NCBI RefSeq assembly: GCF_900142715.1
Contig: NZ_FRBX01000001.1
Coordinates: forward strand, 744,001-808,000
DNA: 64,000 nt
Source of the DNA: Flavobacterium pectinovorum
GTDB lineage: Bacteria > Bacteroidota > Bacteroidia > Flavobacteriales > Flavobacteriaceae
Reading direction: 5' to 3'
The notes under the pieces were generated by a model. That model saw nothing but the letters and a program-made list of their open reading frames with translations. It ran no database searches and was not told the DNA's origin. Below are positions 1-8,805 of this stretch, one piece after another; position 1 is the stretch's first letter; each line of letters starts with the position of its first letter. Position numbers and translations under genes: made by a program.

Positions 1-61
1 AAATTGGCTTTCTAATTCCTGATCCATTATATTTATTTTTCTTGTTTGTAAAATTATTTTC

Positions 62-772
62 TTAAAAAACCTGATATGTTATTCCAAATCTAAAAATTTT
101 AGAATATACGGTATTTGTGCCTCCAACATATCCTTCCATATAATTTAGCAATCCGAAAGAATATCCCAGATAAACCCCAAATTTTTTATAATCTGTTGAT
201 ACCTGAATCCTCGGGCGAAAATCGGTACTTATTGTTTTTCTGTCTATAGAAGTTGTATAGTTATTTTCGTCTTCATCAGTTGCGTCTCCGCATTCTTTAG
301 TGTTTAAAATGCTTGCGAAATCAAAACCGGCTACTAAATCAATTGGTAATTTTGATGCATTAAAACGATATCCTATAAAAGGATTTGCATTTATGGTATT
401 GACACTCATAATTGTTTTTCCCGAAGCAGGAACGTTAAAACTATTTACTTCATCATAAACAGATATAGAGGTTATGGAAGTTTTACTTCCTATGTTTTCG
501 TAACCTAAACCAATCCCGTATATAAGATTAGCTTTGGTTATTCTTTTTAAATTTACAGAAACACCATAAGAAAGTACATTTTTTGAGCCATAAGGGTTGT
601 TTGTATATCCTGAATCTGAGTTGTTATAAAGATTTATAGACGAAGAAGATTCTGCGCTTTCTCCACTAAAAGAAGAAAGTCCTGAATCCAGCGACACTCT
701 CAATTCGGTTTTTTGGCAATATGAATTTGAATAGATTAGAAGAGAAAATGCAAATACAAGTAATTTTTTCAT
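62..772 (-). CDS. outer-membrane beta-barrel protein
   Basis: Secreted 236-residue protein. Residues 1-19 form a signal peptide ending before a Gln. The rest alternates short polar turns with amphipathic strands (for example around GIGLGYENIG and FGVYLGYSFGL), and the chain ends in an aromatic residue (QVF), as outer-membrane barrels do. A Ser-rich, low-complexity stretch lies just after the signal peptide (about residues 35-57). It resembles the small porin-like/OmpW-like barrels that are plentiful in Flavobacterium, but I do not recognise a specific family or substrate. It stands alone on the minus strand, and only 68 bases separate its start from the end of the antiporter gene upstream of it, so co-transcription is possible. 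Function unknown; the barrel call is fairly safe. Confidence 0.75.
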   Translation of the reverse strand: MKKLLVFAFSLLIYSNSYCQKTELRVSLDSGLSSFSGESAESSSSINLYNNSDSGYTNNPYGSKNVLSYGVSVNLKRITKANLIYGIGLGYENIGSKTSITSISVYDEVNSFNVPASGKTIMSVNTINANPFIGYRFNASKLPIDLVAGFDFASILNTKECGDATDEDENNYTTSIDRKTISTDFRPRIQVSTDYKKFGVYLGYSFGLLNYMEGYVGGTNTVYSKIFRFGITYQVF

Positions 773-840
773 TAGGTTTTTGGTTTTGTTAATGGAACGC
801 TAATGTAGCTAAAATTGTATTATATGTTATTTGCAAATTG

Positions 841-2112
841 TTATTCTTTTTGCTCTTCTTCTTTTAAATTCAGCTTTTTTACAATCCACGGAAGTGTCAG
901 TCCTTGCCCAATAAGCGTTAAAAGTACAACGGCTACAGAAATAAATATTATGGCATTTCGTTGGGGAAAAGGAGTTCCATCTTCGAGGAATTTTGGCAAA
1001 CCTAAAGCGATTGCAAGAGAAACAATCCCGCGCATTCCGGACCAGCTGATAATGAAACTATTTTTGGTATCAAGTAAGGCGTGTTTGCTTACTTTTCGTC
1101 TTTTTTTGTCATTCTTCAGGAAACTTTTTTGAAGACTTGATTTCTGAAAAAATATCCTTACCATTCTGGTCAATAATGCTACAATAGTAATAATAAGCGC
1201 ATATCCAATGTATGGTAAAATCATATCGTTATCAATATCTTTTAGGATATATCTAAAATTTAGTCCGATTAGGATAAAGATTAATCCGTTTAGAAGAAAA
1301 ATAATAATGTCCCAAAGGCTTTTTGAACTGTCTTTTAAGTTTTGAGGAAAAATTTTATTACTGAAACGGGAAATTGCCAAACCTAATACTACAACAGCAA
1401 TTACTCCGGAAACATGAAGATGTTCTGCAATTAAATATGTTACAAATGGCATTAAAAGCATAAATCCAATGGTAGCGTTGGTATTTTTATGGACTTTGGT
1501 AAGAATGACGGATAAAATTTTTGCCATAACAAAACCAACTAAAAAACCTCCGCCTAATAATAATACAAAGTTAAGTGTGGCTTTCCAGATTATAAACGCA
1601 GAGCCCATTGCGGCTGCTACGGCAAAACGATATGCAACTAAGGCTGAGGCATCATTAATAAGACTTTCTCCTTCGAGTATTGTAATGGTTTTTTCGGGTA
1701 TTCCTAAACCTTTTGTTATGCTTACTGCTGCAACGGCATCTGTGGCAGAAAGTATGGCGCCGAGTACAAAAGACAGCGGCCAGCTCATGCCGGGAATCAT
1801 GTAATGTGAAACGACTGCGATCCAAAATGTGGTTAGAAAAACCAATGGTATTGCCAAATTGCTTATTGTACCCAGGTTTGTTTTAAAATGTTTTGGAGAA
1901 ATATTAAAAGAAGCATCATACAAAAGTGGCGGTAGAAATATCAGAAAGATAATTTCGGGATTGATTTCGATTTCACCCATTGAAGGGATAAAGCCAATTG
2001 CGATTCCGGCAATTACTAAAAGAATTGGGTAGGGTAATTTTACTTTATCTGCAAATGCAGAGAGACCAATTACGATGGCGAGTATAAAAATAATGATGCT
2101 GTAGTTTTCCAT
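841..2112 (-). CDS. CPA1-family Na+/H+ antiporter
   Basis: Integral membrane cation/proton antiporter of the monovalent cation:proton antiporter-1 (NhaP/NHE) type, 423 residues with about 12 hydrophobic segments. Recognisable CPA1 features are the early FLPPLLYDASF segment, the ILSATDAVAAVSI segment with the family's conserved acidic ion-site residue, and GESLINDASALVAYRFA. The core family length is about 400-420, so there is no large cytosolic regulatory tail; the C-terminus is a short Lys/Glu-rich stretch. It would exchange Na+ or K+ for H+ at the inner membrane for pH or salt homeostasis; the transported ion cannot be read from sequence. It is transcribed away from dnaK, with a 381-base divergent spacer between them. 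Confidence 0.9.
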   Translation of the reverse strand: MENYSIIIFILAIVIGLSAFADKVKLPYPILLVIAGIAIGFIPSMGEIEINPEIIFLIFLPPLLYDASFNISPKHFKTNLGTISNLAIPLVFLTTFWIAVVSHYMIPGMSWPLSFVLGAILSATDAVAAVSITKGLGIPEKTITILEGESLINDASALVAYRFAVAAAMGSAFIIWKATLNFVLLLGGGFLVGFVMAKILSVILTKVHKNTNATIGFMLLMPFVTYLIAEHLHVSGVIAVVVLGLAISRFSNKIFPQNLKDSSKSLWDIIIFLLNGLIFILIGLNFRYILKDIDNDMILPYIGYALIITIVALLTRMVRIFFQKSSLQKSFLKNDKKRRKVSKHALLDTKNSFIISWSGMRGIVSLAIALGLPKFLEDGTPFPQRNAIIFISVAVVLLTLIGQGLTLPWIVKKLNLKEEEQKE

Positions 2113-2219
2113 TTTTATATTTTAGAAAAATGCTAATGTAAGTATTTCGGAATTTAATTGAAAATATTGAAAGACATAAACTGTCAAAATAAGAATATGT
2201 TCTGATGAAAACGATTGCC

Positions 2220-2310
2220 CTAGCCCTGATGGTCCCGAAGCTTCGGGAGTCATGCTTTTTCTGGCTTCTTTAGCCAGGAAAAGATATAGCGGACAGCAGG
2301 AAACAGCTCC
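2220..2310. repeat. dispersed intergenic repeat, short copy
   Basis: Starts with CTAGCCCTGAT, contains the perfect palindrome TCCCGAAGCTTCGGGA (2233-2248) and a second hairpin built on CTGGCT/AGCCAG (about 2254-2283), and ends near AGCGGACAGCAGG. The same terminal CTAGCCCTGAT and a similar AAAAGAT..AGCGG.CAG end occur in inverted orientation at 39131-39278. It therefore looks like a Flavobacterium dispersed palindromic repeat, here in a shortened form. It fills much of the 381-base spacer between the antiporter and dnaK. Confidence 0.6.
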
Positions 2311-2345
2311 TTATAATGACACGTAAAGTACTGATATGCCATGAT

Positions 2346-2407
2346 TGTCAGGTTTTGAAAATGTCATGTTGTCAGATGATTTTTATTGCGCCGACATGAA
2401 ACTGACA
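2346..2407. promoter_or_regulatory. cluster of TGTCA half-sites upstream of dnaK
   Basis: TGTCA occurs at 2346-2350, 2362-2366 and 2370-2374, and the inverted form TGACA at 2403-2407, with a near match at 2392-2396. The cluster ends about 20 bases upstream of the sigma-54-like promoter at 2428-2444. It could be an enhancer-type activator site; this is inferred from repetition and position only. Confidence 0.4.
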
Positions 2408-2427
2408 ATTTACTTTGGTTTTTTATA

Positions 2428-2444
2428 TTGGCACAAAGATTGAC
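2428..2444 (+). promoter_or_regulatory. sigma-54-like promoter of dnaK
   Basis: The sequence reads TTGGCAC, five bases (AAAGA), then TTGAC. This matches the -24/-12 pattern TGGCAC-N5-TTGCW of RpoN promoters except for one base in the -12 element. It ends 49 bases before the dnaK ATG, which would leave a leader of roughly 40 bases. No TAnnTTTG housekeeping promoter was seen closer to the gene. Confidence 0.5.
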
Positions 2445-2493
2445 TTATGCCACCTGAGTTATAAAATGTATATCAAAATTAAATATATAAAAA

Positions 2494-4380
2494 ATGGGTA
2501 AAATAATCGGAATTGACTTAGGTACGACGAACTCTTGTGTTTCTGTAATGGAAGGTAACGAAGCAGTTGTTATTCCTAACGCAGAAGGAAAAAGAACAAC
2601 GCCATCTATCATCGCTTTTGTTGAAGGTGGAGAAATTAAAGTAGGTGATCCTGCAAAAAGACAAGCGGTAACGAATCCTACAAAAACGATTGCTTCTATT
2701 AAACGTTTTATGGGACACACTTTTGCTGAAACTCAGGAAGAGGCAAAAAGAGTTCCTTACAGTGTTGTAAAAGGTGACAACAATACACCACGTGTGGATA
2801 TTGACGGTCGTTTATACACTGCTCAGGAATTGTCAGCAATGACACTTCAAAAAATGAAAAAAACTGCTGAAGACTATTTAGGTCAAACTGTAACTGAAGC
2901 GGTTATTACTGTTCCTGCTTACTTTAACGATGCACAACGTCAAGCTACTAAAGAAGCTGGTGAAATTGCTGGTCTTAAAGTTATGCGTATCATCAACGAG
3001 CCTACAGCAGCAGCTTTAGCTTATGGATTAGATAAAAAAGGAACTGATCAAAAAATTGCTGTTTACGATTTAGGTGGAGGTACTTTTGATATTTCTGTTC
3101 TTGAATTAGGAGACGGTGTATTCGAAGTATTATCTACAAATGGTGATACTCACTTAGGTGGAGATGATTTTGACCAGGTTATTATTGATTGGTTAGCTGA
3201 CGAATTCAAATCTGAAGAAGGTATTGATTTACGTTTAGATCCAATGTCATTGCAACGTTTGAAAGAAGCTGCAGAGAAAGCTAAGATTGAATTATCATCT
3301 TCTGCTGAAACTGAAATCAACTTACCATACGTAACTGCTACTGCTTCTGGACCAAAACACTTAGTGAAAAAATTAACCAGAGCTAAATTTGAGCAATTAT
3401 CTGATACTTTAGTAAAACGTTCTATGGAGCCAGTTGCTAAAGCATTAAAAGATGCAGGTTTATCTACATCTGATATCGACGAAGTAATCCTTGTTGGAGG
3501 TTCTACTCGTATGCCAAGAATCGCTGACGAAGTTGAAAAATTCTTTGGTAAAAAAGCATCTAAAGGAGTTAATCCTGATGAAGTTGTTGCTATTGGAGCA
3601 GCTATTCAAGGTGGAGTTTTATCTGGAGATGTAAAAGATGTATTGTTACTTGACGTTACTCCTTTATCTTTAGGTATCGAAACTATGGGTGGTGTAATGA
3701 CTATCTTAATTGAGGCTAACACAACTATCCCAACTAAAAAATCTCAAGTATTCTCTACTGCTTCTGATTCTCAACCATCTGTTGAGCTTCACGTTTTGCA
3801 AGGAGCTAGAGCAATGGCTGTTGATAATAAAACTATCGGTCGTTTCCACTTAGATGGTATTCCACCAGCACCAAGAGGAGTTCCTCAAATCGAAGTTGCT
3901 TTTGACATCGATGCTAATGGTATCATTAAAGTAACTGCTACTGACAAAGGAACAGGTAAATCTCACGATATTCGTATCGAAGCTTCTTCTGGATTAACTT
4001 CTGAAGAAATTGAAAAAATGAAGCAAGATGCTGAAGCTAATGCTGAATCTGACAAAATCGCAAGAGAAAGAGCTGAAAAATTGAACGAAGCTGACGGAAT
4101 GATCTTCCAAACTGAGTCTCAATTGAAAGAGTTAGGAAGCAAATTAGCTGACGACCACAAAGTTGCTGTAGAGTACGCTTTAACTGAATTGAGAATGGCT
4201 CACCAATCTCAAGACATTCCAGCTATTCAAACTGCTCTTGACAACATCAATGCAGCTTGGAAAACAGCTACAGAAGCTATGTATGCTCAAGGTGGTGATC
4301 AAGGTCAACAAGCAGCTCCACAACAAGAGCAATCGCAAGGTGACAATGTTGAAGACGTTGAATTCGAAGAAGTAAAATAA
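2494..4380 (+). CDS. dnaK: molecular chaperone DnaK (Hsp70)
   Basis: ATP-dependent Hsp70 chaperone working in the cytosol with DnaJ and GrpE, neither of which is in the window. At 628 residues it is full length. The N-terminal phosphate-binding signature [12 protein letters not shown] starts at residue 5, the second signature [12 protein letters not shown] is near 190-200, and [13 protein letters not shown] is near 330. A substrate-binding beta domain and helical lid follow. The C-terminus has a Gln-rich linker and ends EDVEFEEVK, matching the usual bacterial EEVxD-like tail. Codon use is strongly biased towards a few codons, as expected for a highly expressed gene. It is a single-gene unit with a sigma-54-like promoter in front and a strong terminator behind. 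Confidence 0.98.
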   Translation: MGKIIGIDLGTTNSCVSVMEGNEAVVIPNAEGKRTTPSIIAFVEGGEIKVGDPAKRQAVTNPTKTIASIKRFMGHTFAETQEEAKRVPYSVVKGDNNTPRVDIDGRLYTAQELSAMTLQKMKKTAEDYLGQTVTEAVITVPAYFNDAQRQATKEAGEIAGLKVMRIINEPTAAALAYGLDKKGTDQKIAVYDLGGGTFDISVLELGDGVFEVLSTNGDTHLGGDDFDQVIIDWLADEFKSEEGIDLRLDPMSLQRLKEAAEKAKIELSSSAETEINLPYVTATASGPKHLVKKLTRAKFEQLSDTLVKRSMEPVAKALKDAGLSTSDIDEVILVGGSTRMPRIADEVEKFFGKKASKGVNPDEVVAIGAAIQGGVLSGDVKDVLLLDVTPLSLGIETMGGVMTILIEANTTIPTKKSQVFSTASDSQPSVELHVLQGARAMAVDNKTIGRFHLDGIPPAPRGVPQIEVAFDIDANGIIKVTATDKGTGKSHDIRIEASSGLTSEEIEKMKQDAEANAESDKIARERAEKLNEADGMIFQTESQLKELGSKLADDHKVAVEYALTELRMAHQSQDIPAIQTALDNINAAWKTATEAMYAQGGDQGQQAAPQQEQSQGDNVEDVEFEEVK

Positions 4381-4400
4381 TTCTTCTTTAATGATAATGA

Positions 4401-4431
4401 AAAACCGGACTAGTGATAGTCCGGTTTTTTT
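4401..4431 (+). terminator. Rho-independent terminator of dnaK
   Basis: Perfect 11-bp stem AAAACCGGACT/AGTCCGGTTTT with a six-base loop, followed by further T residues, 20 bases after the dnaK stop codon. Confidence 0.9.
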
Positions 4432-4456
4432 GTGGGGTATTTTTACGTTGTGGTTT

Positions 4457-4489
4457 AAACCCGACAGGTTTTTAAAACCTGTCGGGTTT
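4457..4489. repeat. REP-like palindrome 1
   Basis: Perfect inverted repeat with 16-bp arms beginning AAACCCGACAGG around a single central T. A near-identical palindrome lies on the other side of the transposase gene at 5226-5258. The right half is also the start of a 65-base direct repeat: AACCTGTC.GGTTT followed by a GCGGATTTTGATT stretch occurs near 4476 and again near 4541. Confidence 0.85.
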
Positions 4490-4525
4490 CTTTGCGGATT
4501 TTGATTGTGGATATTTAGTCTTAAT

Positions 4526-4554
4526 ACAGGTTAGTTGTTAAACCTGTCCGGTTT
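4526..4554. repeat. degenerate REP-like palindrome 2
   Basis: ACAGGTT..AACCTGTCCGGTTT, a decayed version of the palindrome at 4457-4489. It lies one 65-base period downstream of that copy and is followed by the same GCGGATTTTGATT flank. Together the two look like a tandem, BIME-like arrangement. Confidence 0.6.
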
Positions 4555-4603
4555 CTTTTGCGGATTTTGATTATGGGTATTAGTTTTTTATAACCTTAAT
4601 CAC

Positions 4604-5206
4604 TTATAAATTAAGAAAGCGCTCTAAAGAATCAAATTGTTCATTTTTGCTATGAGAGATTTTTAAACCCTCAATATTTTCAAATATAGAAATTACTTTT
4701 TCACGTTTTAGTTTAGTTGGTTTTTCAGAAACGCAAGTTAAATAAGAACTCCACGGATATTCTATAGGATGTTGACAAAATCCATGATTTACAGGATTGT
4801 AATGAATGTATTTTATCACAGATCGTAAATAATATTCATTATCAATTAGTTTTCTTTTAAATGATCGTTCAAATAATGCTCCATGTCTATTGTATCCTTT
4901 ATTGATTGCTTTTGTATAGGCGTTAAATAAATTACCAAAGGATTGATATGGTGCAATAATCTTTTTGCTTCCATTTTCTTGCTGATTTTGTAGAATCTCT
5001 TCACTTGTTTTAATTCTAACTAATAAATGGAAATGATTTTTGAGTAAGCACCAGGCAAAAGTTTCAGCAATTGGGTTGATATGTTTATTATATAAAGTTA
5101 AAAAATATTCATGATTTCTATTTTCTTTAAAAATATTTTCACTGTTAATTCCTCTATTATAAATATGGTAATATTTTCCAAATTCAAGTGGTTCAATTAT
5201 TTGCAT
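4604..5206 (-). CDS. REP-associated tyrosine transposase (Y1/HUH, RAYT)
   Basis: A 200-residue single-strand DNA transposase of the IS200-like TnpA_REP class. The N-terminal YYHIYNRGINSENIF motif is typical of this branch. The metal-binding HUH-type pair is HFH (His58 and His60) in LLKNHFHLLVRI, and a candidate catalytic Tyr lies in NAYTKAIN (about residue 97). The C-terminal IKYIHYNPVNHGF and YPWSSY motifs are also characteristic. A TTG seven codons upstream extends the frame to 5227, but that start would lie inside the palindrome at 5226-5258, so the ATG at 5206 is preferred. Palindromes on both sides are its probable substrates. It looks intact. Confidence 0.88.
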   Translation of the reverse strand: MQIIEPLEFGKYYHIYNRGINSENIFKENRNHEYFLTLYNKHINPIAETFAWCLLKNHFHLLVRIKTSEEILQNQQENGSKKIIAPYQSFGNLFNAYTKAINKGYNRHGALFERSFKRKLIDNEYYLRSVIKYIHYNPVNHGFCQHPIEYPWSSYLTCVSEKPTKLKREKVISIFENIEGLKISHSKNEQFDSLERFLNL

Positions 5207-5225
5207 CGATTGGTTATTGGTTGAC

Positions 5226-5258
5226 AAACCAGACAGGTTTTTAAAACCTGTCCGGTTT
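5226..5258. repeat. REP-like palindrome 3
   Basis: AAACCAGACAGGTTTT, a central T, and AAAACCTGTCCGGTTT: 16-bp arms with one mismatch. It is the same element as 4457-4489 with two base changes, and lies 19 bases upstream of the transposase ATG. Confidence 0.8.
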
Positions 5259-5384
5259 AATTAAAAGTAGTAAAAATAGTACAAATTAATTAATTGTATT
5301 TTGAGTTATCTCGCATCAAAATGACAATTGTCATTTCGCGTTCGAATTCTTTTTTGTAATATTACTATATAATTGATTTTTTGA

Positions 5385-6455
5385 ATGAGAAAGATAAAAT
5401 ACAAGAAAGGGCGCAAGCTTCAACATATCACTTTAGAGTATACTGGCTCACATAAAGATCATGAATCTGAGATGCAGCTTTTTGTATATGATAATGAAGA
5501 CGTTATTGAATACGATAAATTTACTATTCTGGCTTTAAATACATGTATAGATTACTCTAAGAATAACTGGCTGAATATCCACGGATTAAATGATATTAAT
5601 CTGATGAAAACTATCGGAGCGCATTTTAAAGTTGATGATTTTTTGTTGGCAGATATTTTGAATACCACTAAAAGAACCAAATTACAAGAGCAAGAGGATA
5701 TCCTGTTTTTTAATATAAAATCGCTTTTGCCATCTGAATATTCAGATAATATAAGTGTTGAACAGCTTAGTTTTATTCTAAAAGATGGAGTTTTAATTTC
5801 ATTTCAGGAAAAACGTAGCGACTTTTTTACCCACATTAGAGAGCGTCTTCGCACACATGCAGGAATTGTTCGCACAAAAAAAGTCGATTATCTACTGTAT
5901 TTACTGTTGGATGCTGTGATGGAAAATTTTTACATTACAATTGAAGACGAAGAGGATAAAATTGAAGAATTAATCAATTTGACCAAAAAAGGAGCAGATC
6001 CGATTATTCTGGAAAAGATTGAAAATCATCGTGATAATTTCAATTTTCTAAAACGTGCCATTCTGCCGCTTCGGGATTCACTGTATTATTTGAAAACGAT
6101 TAAAGATGATGATACAAATAAACTCATTCAAAAAGATACGTTCAATTTCTTTATCAGATTGCATCAAAAAAGTTTAGAACTTTTAGAACAAATTGAATCG
6201 GATATGAGTTCATTAGAAAGCGCTTCAAATTTTTATTTTTCGGAACAAAGCCGAAAAATGAATGAGATCATGAAAACGCTAACAATCATTTCTGCAATCT
6301 TCATTCCGCTTACTTTTATTGTGGGAGTTTATGGAATGAACTTTGATTATATGCCGGAATTACGTGCCAGAAATGGCTATTTTATGGTCATGGGAGCCAT
6401 GTTTTTATTGGTAATTGCCCTTATCATTTATTTCAAAAAAAGACGTTGGTTTTAA
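5385..6455 (+). CDS. corA: CorA-type magnesium/cobalt transporter
   Basis: Divalent cation channel of the inner membrane, 356 residues, the normal length for CorA. The large N-terminal part is the acidic alpha/beta funnel domain, and a long helical region (residues about 180-290) forms the stalk. Two C-terminal transmembrane segments follow. The first ends in the diagnostic selectivity motif GMN, seen as VGVYGMNFDYMPE; the last ends with the basic tail KKRRWF. Funnel Asp/Glu residues and the GMN loop are intact. It is a single plus-strand gene; the next gene, pta, has its own promoter. Confidence 0.95.
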   Translation: MRKIKYKKGRKLQHITLEYTGSHKDHESEMQLFVYDNEDVIEYDKFTILALNTCIDYSKNNWLNIHGLNDINLMKTIGAHFKVDDFLLADILNTTKRTKLQEQEDILFFNIKSLLPSEYSDNISVEQLSFILKDGVLISFQEKRSDFFTHIRERLRTHAGIVRTKKVDYLLYLLLDAVMENFYITIEDEEDKIEELINLTKKGADPIILEKIENHRDNFNFLKRAILPLRDSLYYLKTIKDDDTNKLIQKDTFNFFIRLHQKSLELLEQIESDMSSLESASNFYFSEQSRKMNEIMKTLTIISAIFIPLTFIVGVYGMNFDYMPELRARNGYFMVMGAMFLLVIALIIYFKKRRWF

Positions 6456-6467
6456 CGTTTGTTTCAG

Positions 6468-6496
6468 TTGAAAATTTTTCATTTAGATTATCTTTG
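6468..6496 (+). promoter_or_regulatory. Bacteroidota-type promoter of pta
   Basis: TTG at 6468-6470, an 18-base spacer, then TATCTTTG at 6489-6496. This matches the flavobacterial sigma-A consensus TTG/TAnnTTTG with accepted spacing, 22 bases before the pta start codon. Confidence 0.7.
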
Positions 6497-6518
6497 TTTA
6501 GAATCAATATAAATAACT

Positions 6519-8612
6519 ATGAGTAAAGCAATATATATAGCCACAAGCGATCAAAATAGCGGTAAATCGATTATTACACTCGGTTTGATGAGCATTTTGA
6601 TTGGTAAAACGGCTAAAGTAGGTTATTTTAGGCCTATAGTTGAAGATTTTGTCGATGGAGAACAAGACAATCATATCGAAACTGTTCTCTCTTATTTTAA
6701 CCTTGATATTAAGTTTGAAGACGCATATGCCATTACAAAAAGCAAGCTGATCAAGAAGAAAAATAAAGGAAAAATAGGTGAGGTTCTGGATCTTATTATC
6801 GAGAAATATAAAAAGCTGGAAGAACGTTTTGATTTTGTTCTTGTGGAAGGAACAAGCTTTACGGGCGAAGGAACTTCAATCGAATTGGATTTGAATGTTT
6901 TAATTGCAAAAAATCTCGGAATTCCTACTATAATTATTGGTTCAGGAGTTGGTAAAACATTAGAAGAATTGGTAGACAGCCTTTATTTGGTTTATGATTC
7001 TTTCAAAGTAAAAGAAGTTGAGGTTTTATCGGTTTTTGCCAATAAAGTTCAGCCGGAAAATATTGAGCTGGTTACAAAAAGTCTTCAAAAAAGTTTACCA
7101 GCGAATGTTTTGATTAATACAATTCCGCTTATTTCAAGTTTGAATAATCCAACAATGCAGGAAATTGTAAATGAACTGGATGCCAAAGTTTTGTTTGGAG
7201 AAAATTATCTGAACAATGAAATCGGGCACTTTAGTGTGGGAGCAATGCAATTGCATAATTATTTAGTGCATTTGCATAATAATGCACTTGTAATTACTCC
7301 GGGGGATCGTTCTGATATTATTTTAGGTGCTTTACAAGCCAATGAATCAGCAAATTATCCGACTATTTCAGGGATTATTTTAACCGGAAATATTGTTCCC
7401 GAGGAAAGCATTTTAAAGCTTATTGAAGGACTTTCTGCAATTGTACCAATTATTGCTGTTGATGGCGGAACGTATCATATTACAAACCGAATTGGTGCGA
7501 TAAAATCTGAAATTTATGCCAACAACACCCACAAAATAGAAACTTCCATTACAACATTCGAAAAATATGTTGATAATGAAGCATTATCCGAAAGGTTAAT
7601 CACTTTTGTACCTGAAGGAATGACACCAAAAATGTTTCAGTACAATATGGTGAAAAGAGCCAAACAGCATCGTAAACATATTGTTTTGCCAGAAGGAAAT
7701 GATGATCGAATTATCATTGCTGCTTCAAGATTATTAGATATGGATGTGGTTGATATTTCGATTATTGGAGATAAAAAACAAATTGAAAGTAAAGTTACAG
7801 AACTCGGAATCACATTTGATTTTTCGAAAGTAAATATTATAAATCCGAGCGAATCAAAAAATTATGAAGATTACGCCAATACTTATTATGAGCTTAGAAA
7901 AGCCAAAAATGTAAGTATTACAATGGCAAGAGATTTAATGGAAGACGTTTCGTATTTCGGAACCATGATGGTGTATAAAGGTCACGCTGACGGAATGGTT
8001 TCCGGAGCCGCGCATACAACACAACATACTATTTTGCCGGCATTACAATTCATTAAAACAAAACCAAATTCATCTGTAGTTTCATCCGTATTTTTTATGT
8101 GTCTGGAAGATCGTGTTTCTGTTTTTGGAGATTGTGCTATTAACCCAAATCCAACCGCAGAACAATTGGCAGAAATTGCAATTTCTTCGGCAGAATCAAG
8201 TTCAGCTTTCGGAATTGAACCTAAAATTGCCATGCTTTCTTATTCTTCCGGTTCATCAGGAAAAGGAGATGAAGTAGAAAAAGTAAGAGCCGCAACTGAG
8301 ATTGTAAAACAAAAACGTCCTGATTTAAAAATCGAAGGGCCAATTCAATATGATGCCGCAGTAGATCGCGCCGTAGGAAAAAGCAAAATGCCGGATTCTG
8401 AAGTGGCAGGGCAGGCGAGCGTACTTATTTTCCCTGATTTAAATACAGGAAATAATACCTATAAAGCCGTACAAAGAGAAACCGGAGCATTAGCCATCGG
8501 ACCAATGTTGCAAGGTTTAAACAAGCCTGTTAACGATTTAAGCCGTGGCTGTACTGTAGATGATATTATAAATACAGTTGTAATTACAGCAATTCAGGCG
8601 CAGGGACTTTAA
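6519..8612 (+). CDS. pta: phosphate acetyltransferase
   Basis: Converts acetyl-CoA and phosphate to acetyl phosphate and CoA, in the cytosol. The 697-residue chain is the long form. It starts with a P-loop/DTB-synthetase-like domain (ATSDQNSGKS near residue 8), then a DRTGG-like regulatory domain (about 215-320), then the catalytic PTA_PTB domain from about 370, seen in HIVLPEGNDDRI, SGAAHTTQHTILPA, MLSYSSGSSGKG and GPIQYDAAVD. All three parts are present and uninterrupted. It precedes ackA, with which it forms the acetate overflow/assimilation pathway, but the two are separated by 193 bases filled with dispersed repeat sequence. Confidence 0.97.
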   Translation: MSKAIYIATSDQNSGKSIITLGLMSILIGKTAKVGYFRPIVEDFVDGEQDNHIETVLSYFNLDIKFEDAYAITKSKLIKKKNKGKIGEVLDLIIEKYKKLEERFDFVLVEGTSFTGEGTSIELDLNVLIAKNLGIPTIIIGSGVGKTLEELVDSLYLVYDSFKVKEVEVLSVFANKVQPENIELVTKSLQKSLPANVLINTIPLISSLNNPTMQEIVNELDAKVLFGENYLNNEIGHFSVGAMQLHNYLVHLHNNALVITPGDRSDIILGALQANESANYPTISGIILTGNIVPEESILKLIEGLSAIVPIIAVDGGTYHITNRIGAIKSEIYANNTHKIETSITTFEKYVDNEALSERLITFVPEGMTPKMFQYNMVKRAKQHRKHIVLPEGNDDRIIIAASRLLDMDVVDISIIGDKKQIESKVTELGITFDFSKVNIINPSESKNYEDYANTYYELRKAKNVSITMARDLMEDVSYFGTMMVYKGHADGMVSGAAHTTQHTILPALQFIKTKPNSSVVSSVFFMCLEDRVSVFGDCAINPNPTAEQLAEIAISSAESSSAFGIEPKIAMLSYSSGSSGKGDEVEKVRAATEIVKQKRPDLKIEGPIQYDAAVDRAVGKSKMPDSEVAGQASVLIFPDLNTGNNTYKAVQRETGALAIGPMLQGLNKPVNDLSRGCTVDDIINTVVITAIQAQGL

Positions 8613-8659
8613 TTATTAATTGTGAATTATTAATTATTAATCATTAGTTTTTCACATTA

Positions 8660-8800
8660 TAATTTTAAAAAATCCGTTTTCATCCGCGTTTTGCTTTAGC
8701 AATCTGCGTCATCAGCGTCCAAATTTGCGTTCTTAAAAAATATAGGCTTGACCCTTTAGTAAAAAAACTTAGTGACTTAGTGCCTTCGTGGCAAAAACAT
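8660..8800. repeat. dispersed spacer sequence between pta and ackA
   Basis: The spacer carries phrases such as ATCCGCGTTTTGCTTTAGCA, AATCTGCGTCATCAGCGTCC and ACTTAGTGACTTAGTGCC followed by TTCGTGGC. I recognise these as boilerplate that recurs in intergenic regions of Flavobacterium genomes. Related TCTGCGT phrases occur at 42385-42420 and 57240-57725. No promoter or gene was identified in it. Confidence 0.5.
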
Positions 8801-8805
8801 AAAAA

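Noticed and set aside
815..1132. Plus-strand open frame of 105 codons
   Set aside because: Lies entirely opposite the antiporter gene or its end; low-complexity Phe/Ser-rich translation with no family resemblance. Shadow of the true gene.
5207..5227. Seven extra N-terminal codons of the RAYT gene from a TTG
   Set aside because: The TTG lies inside the palindrome, and an ATG follows 7 codons later with the normal protein start.
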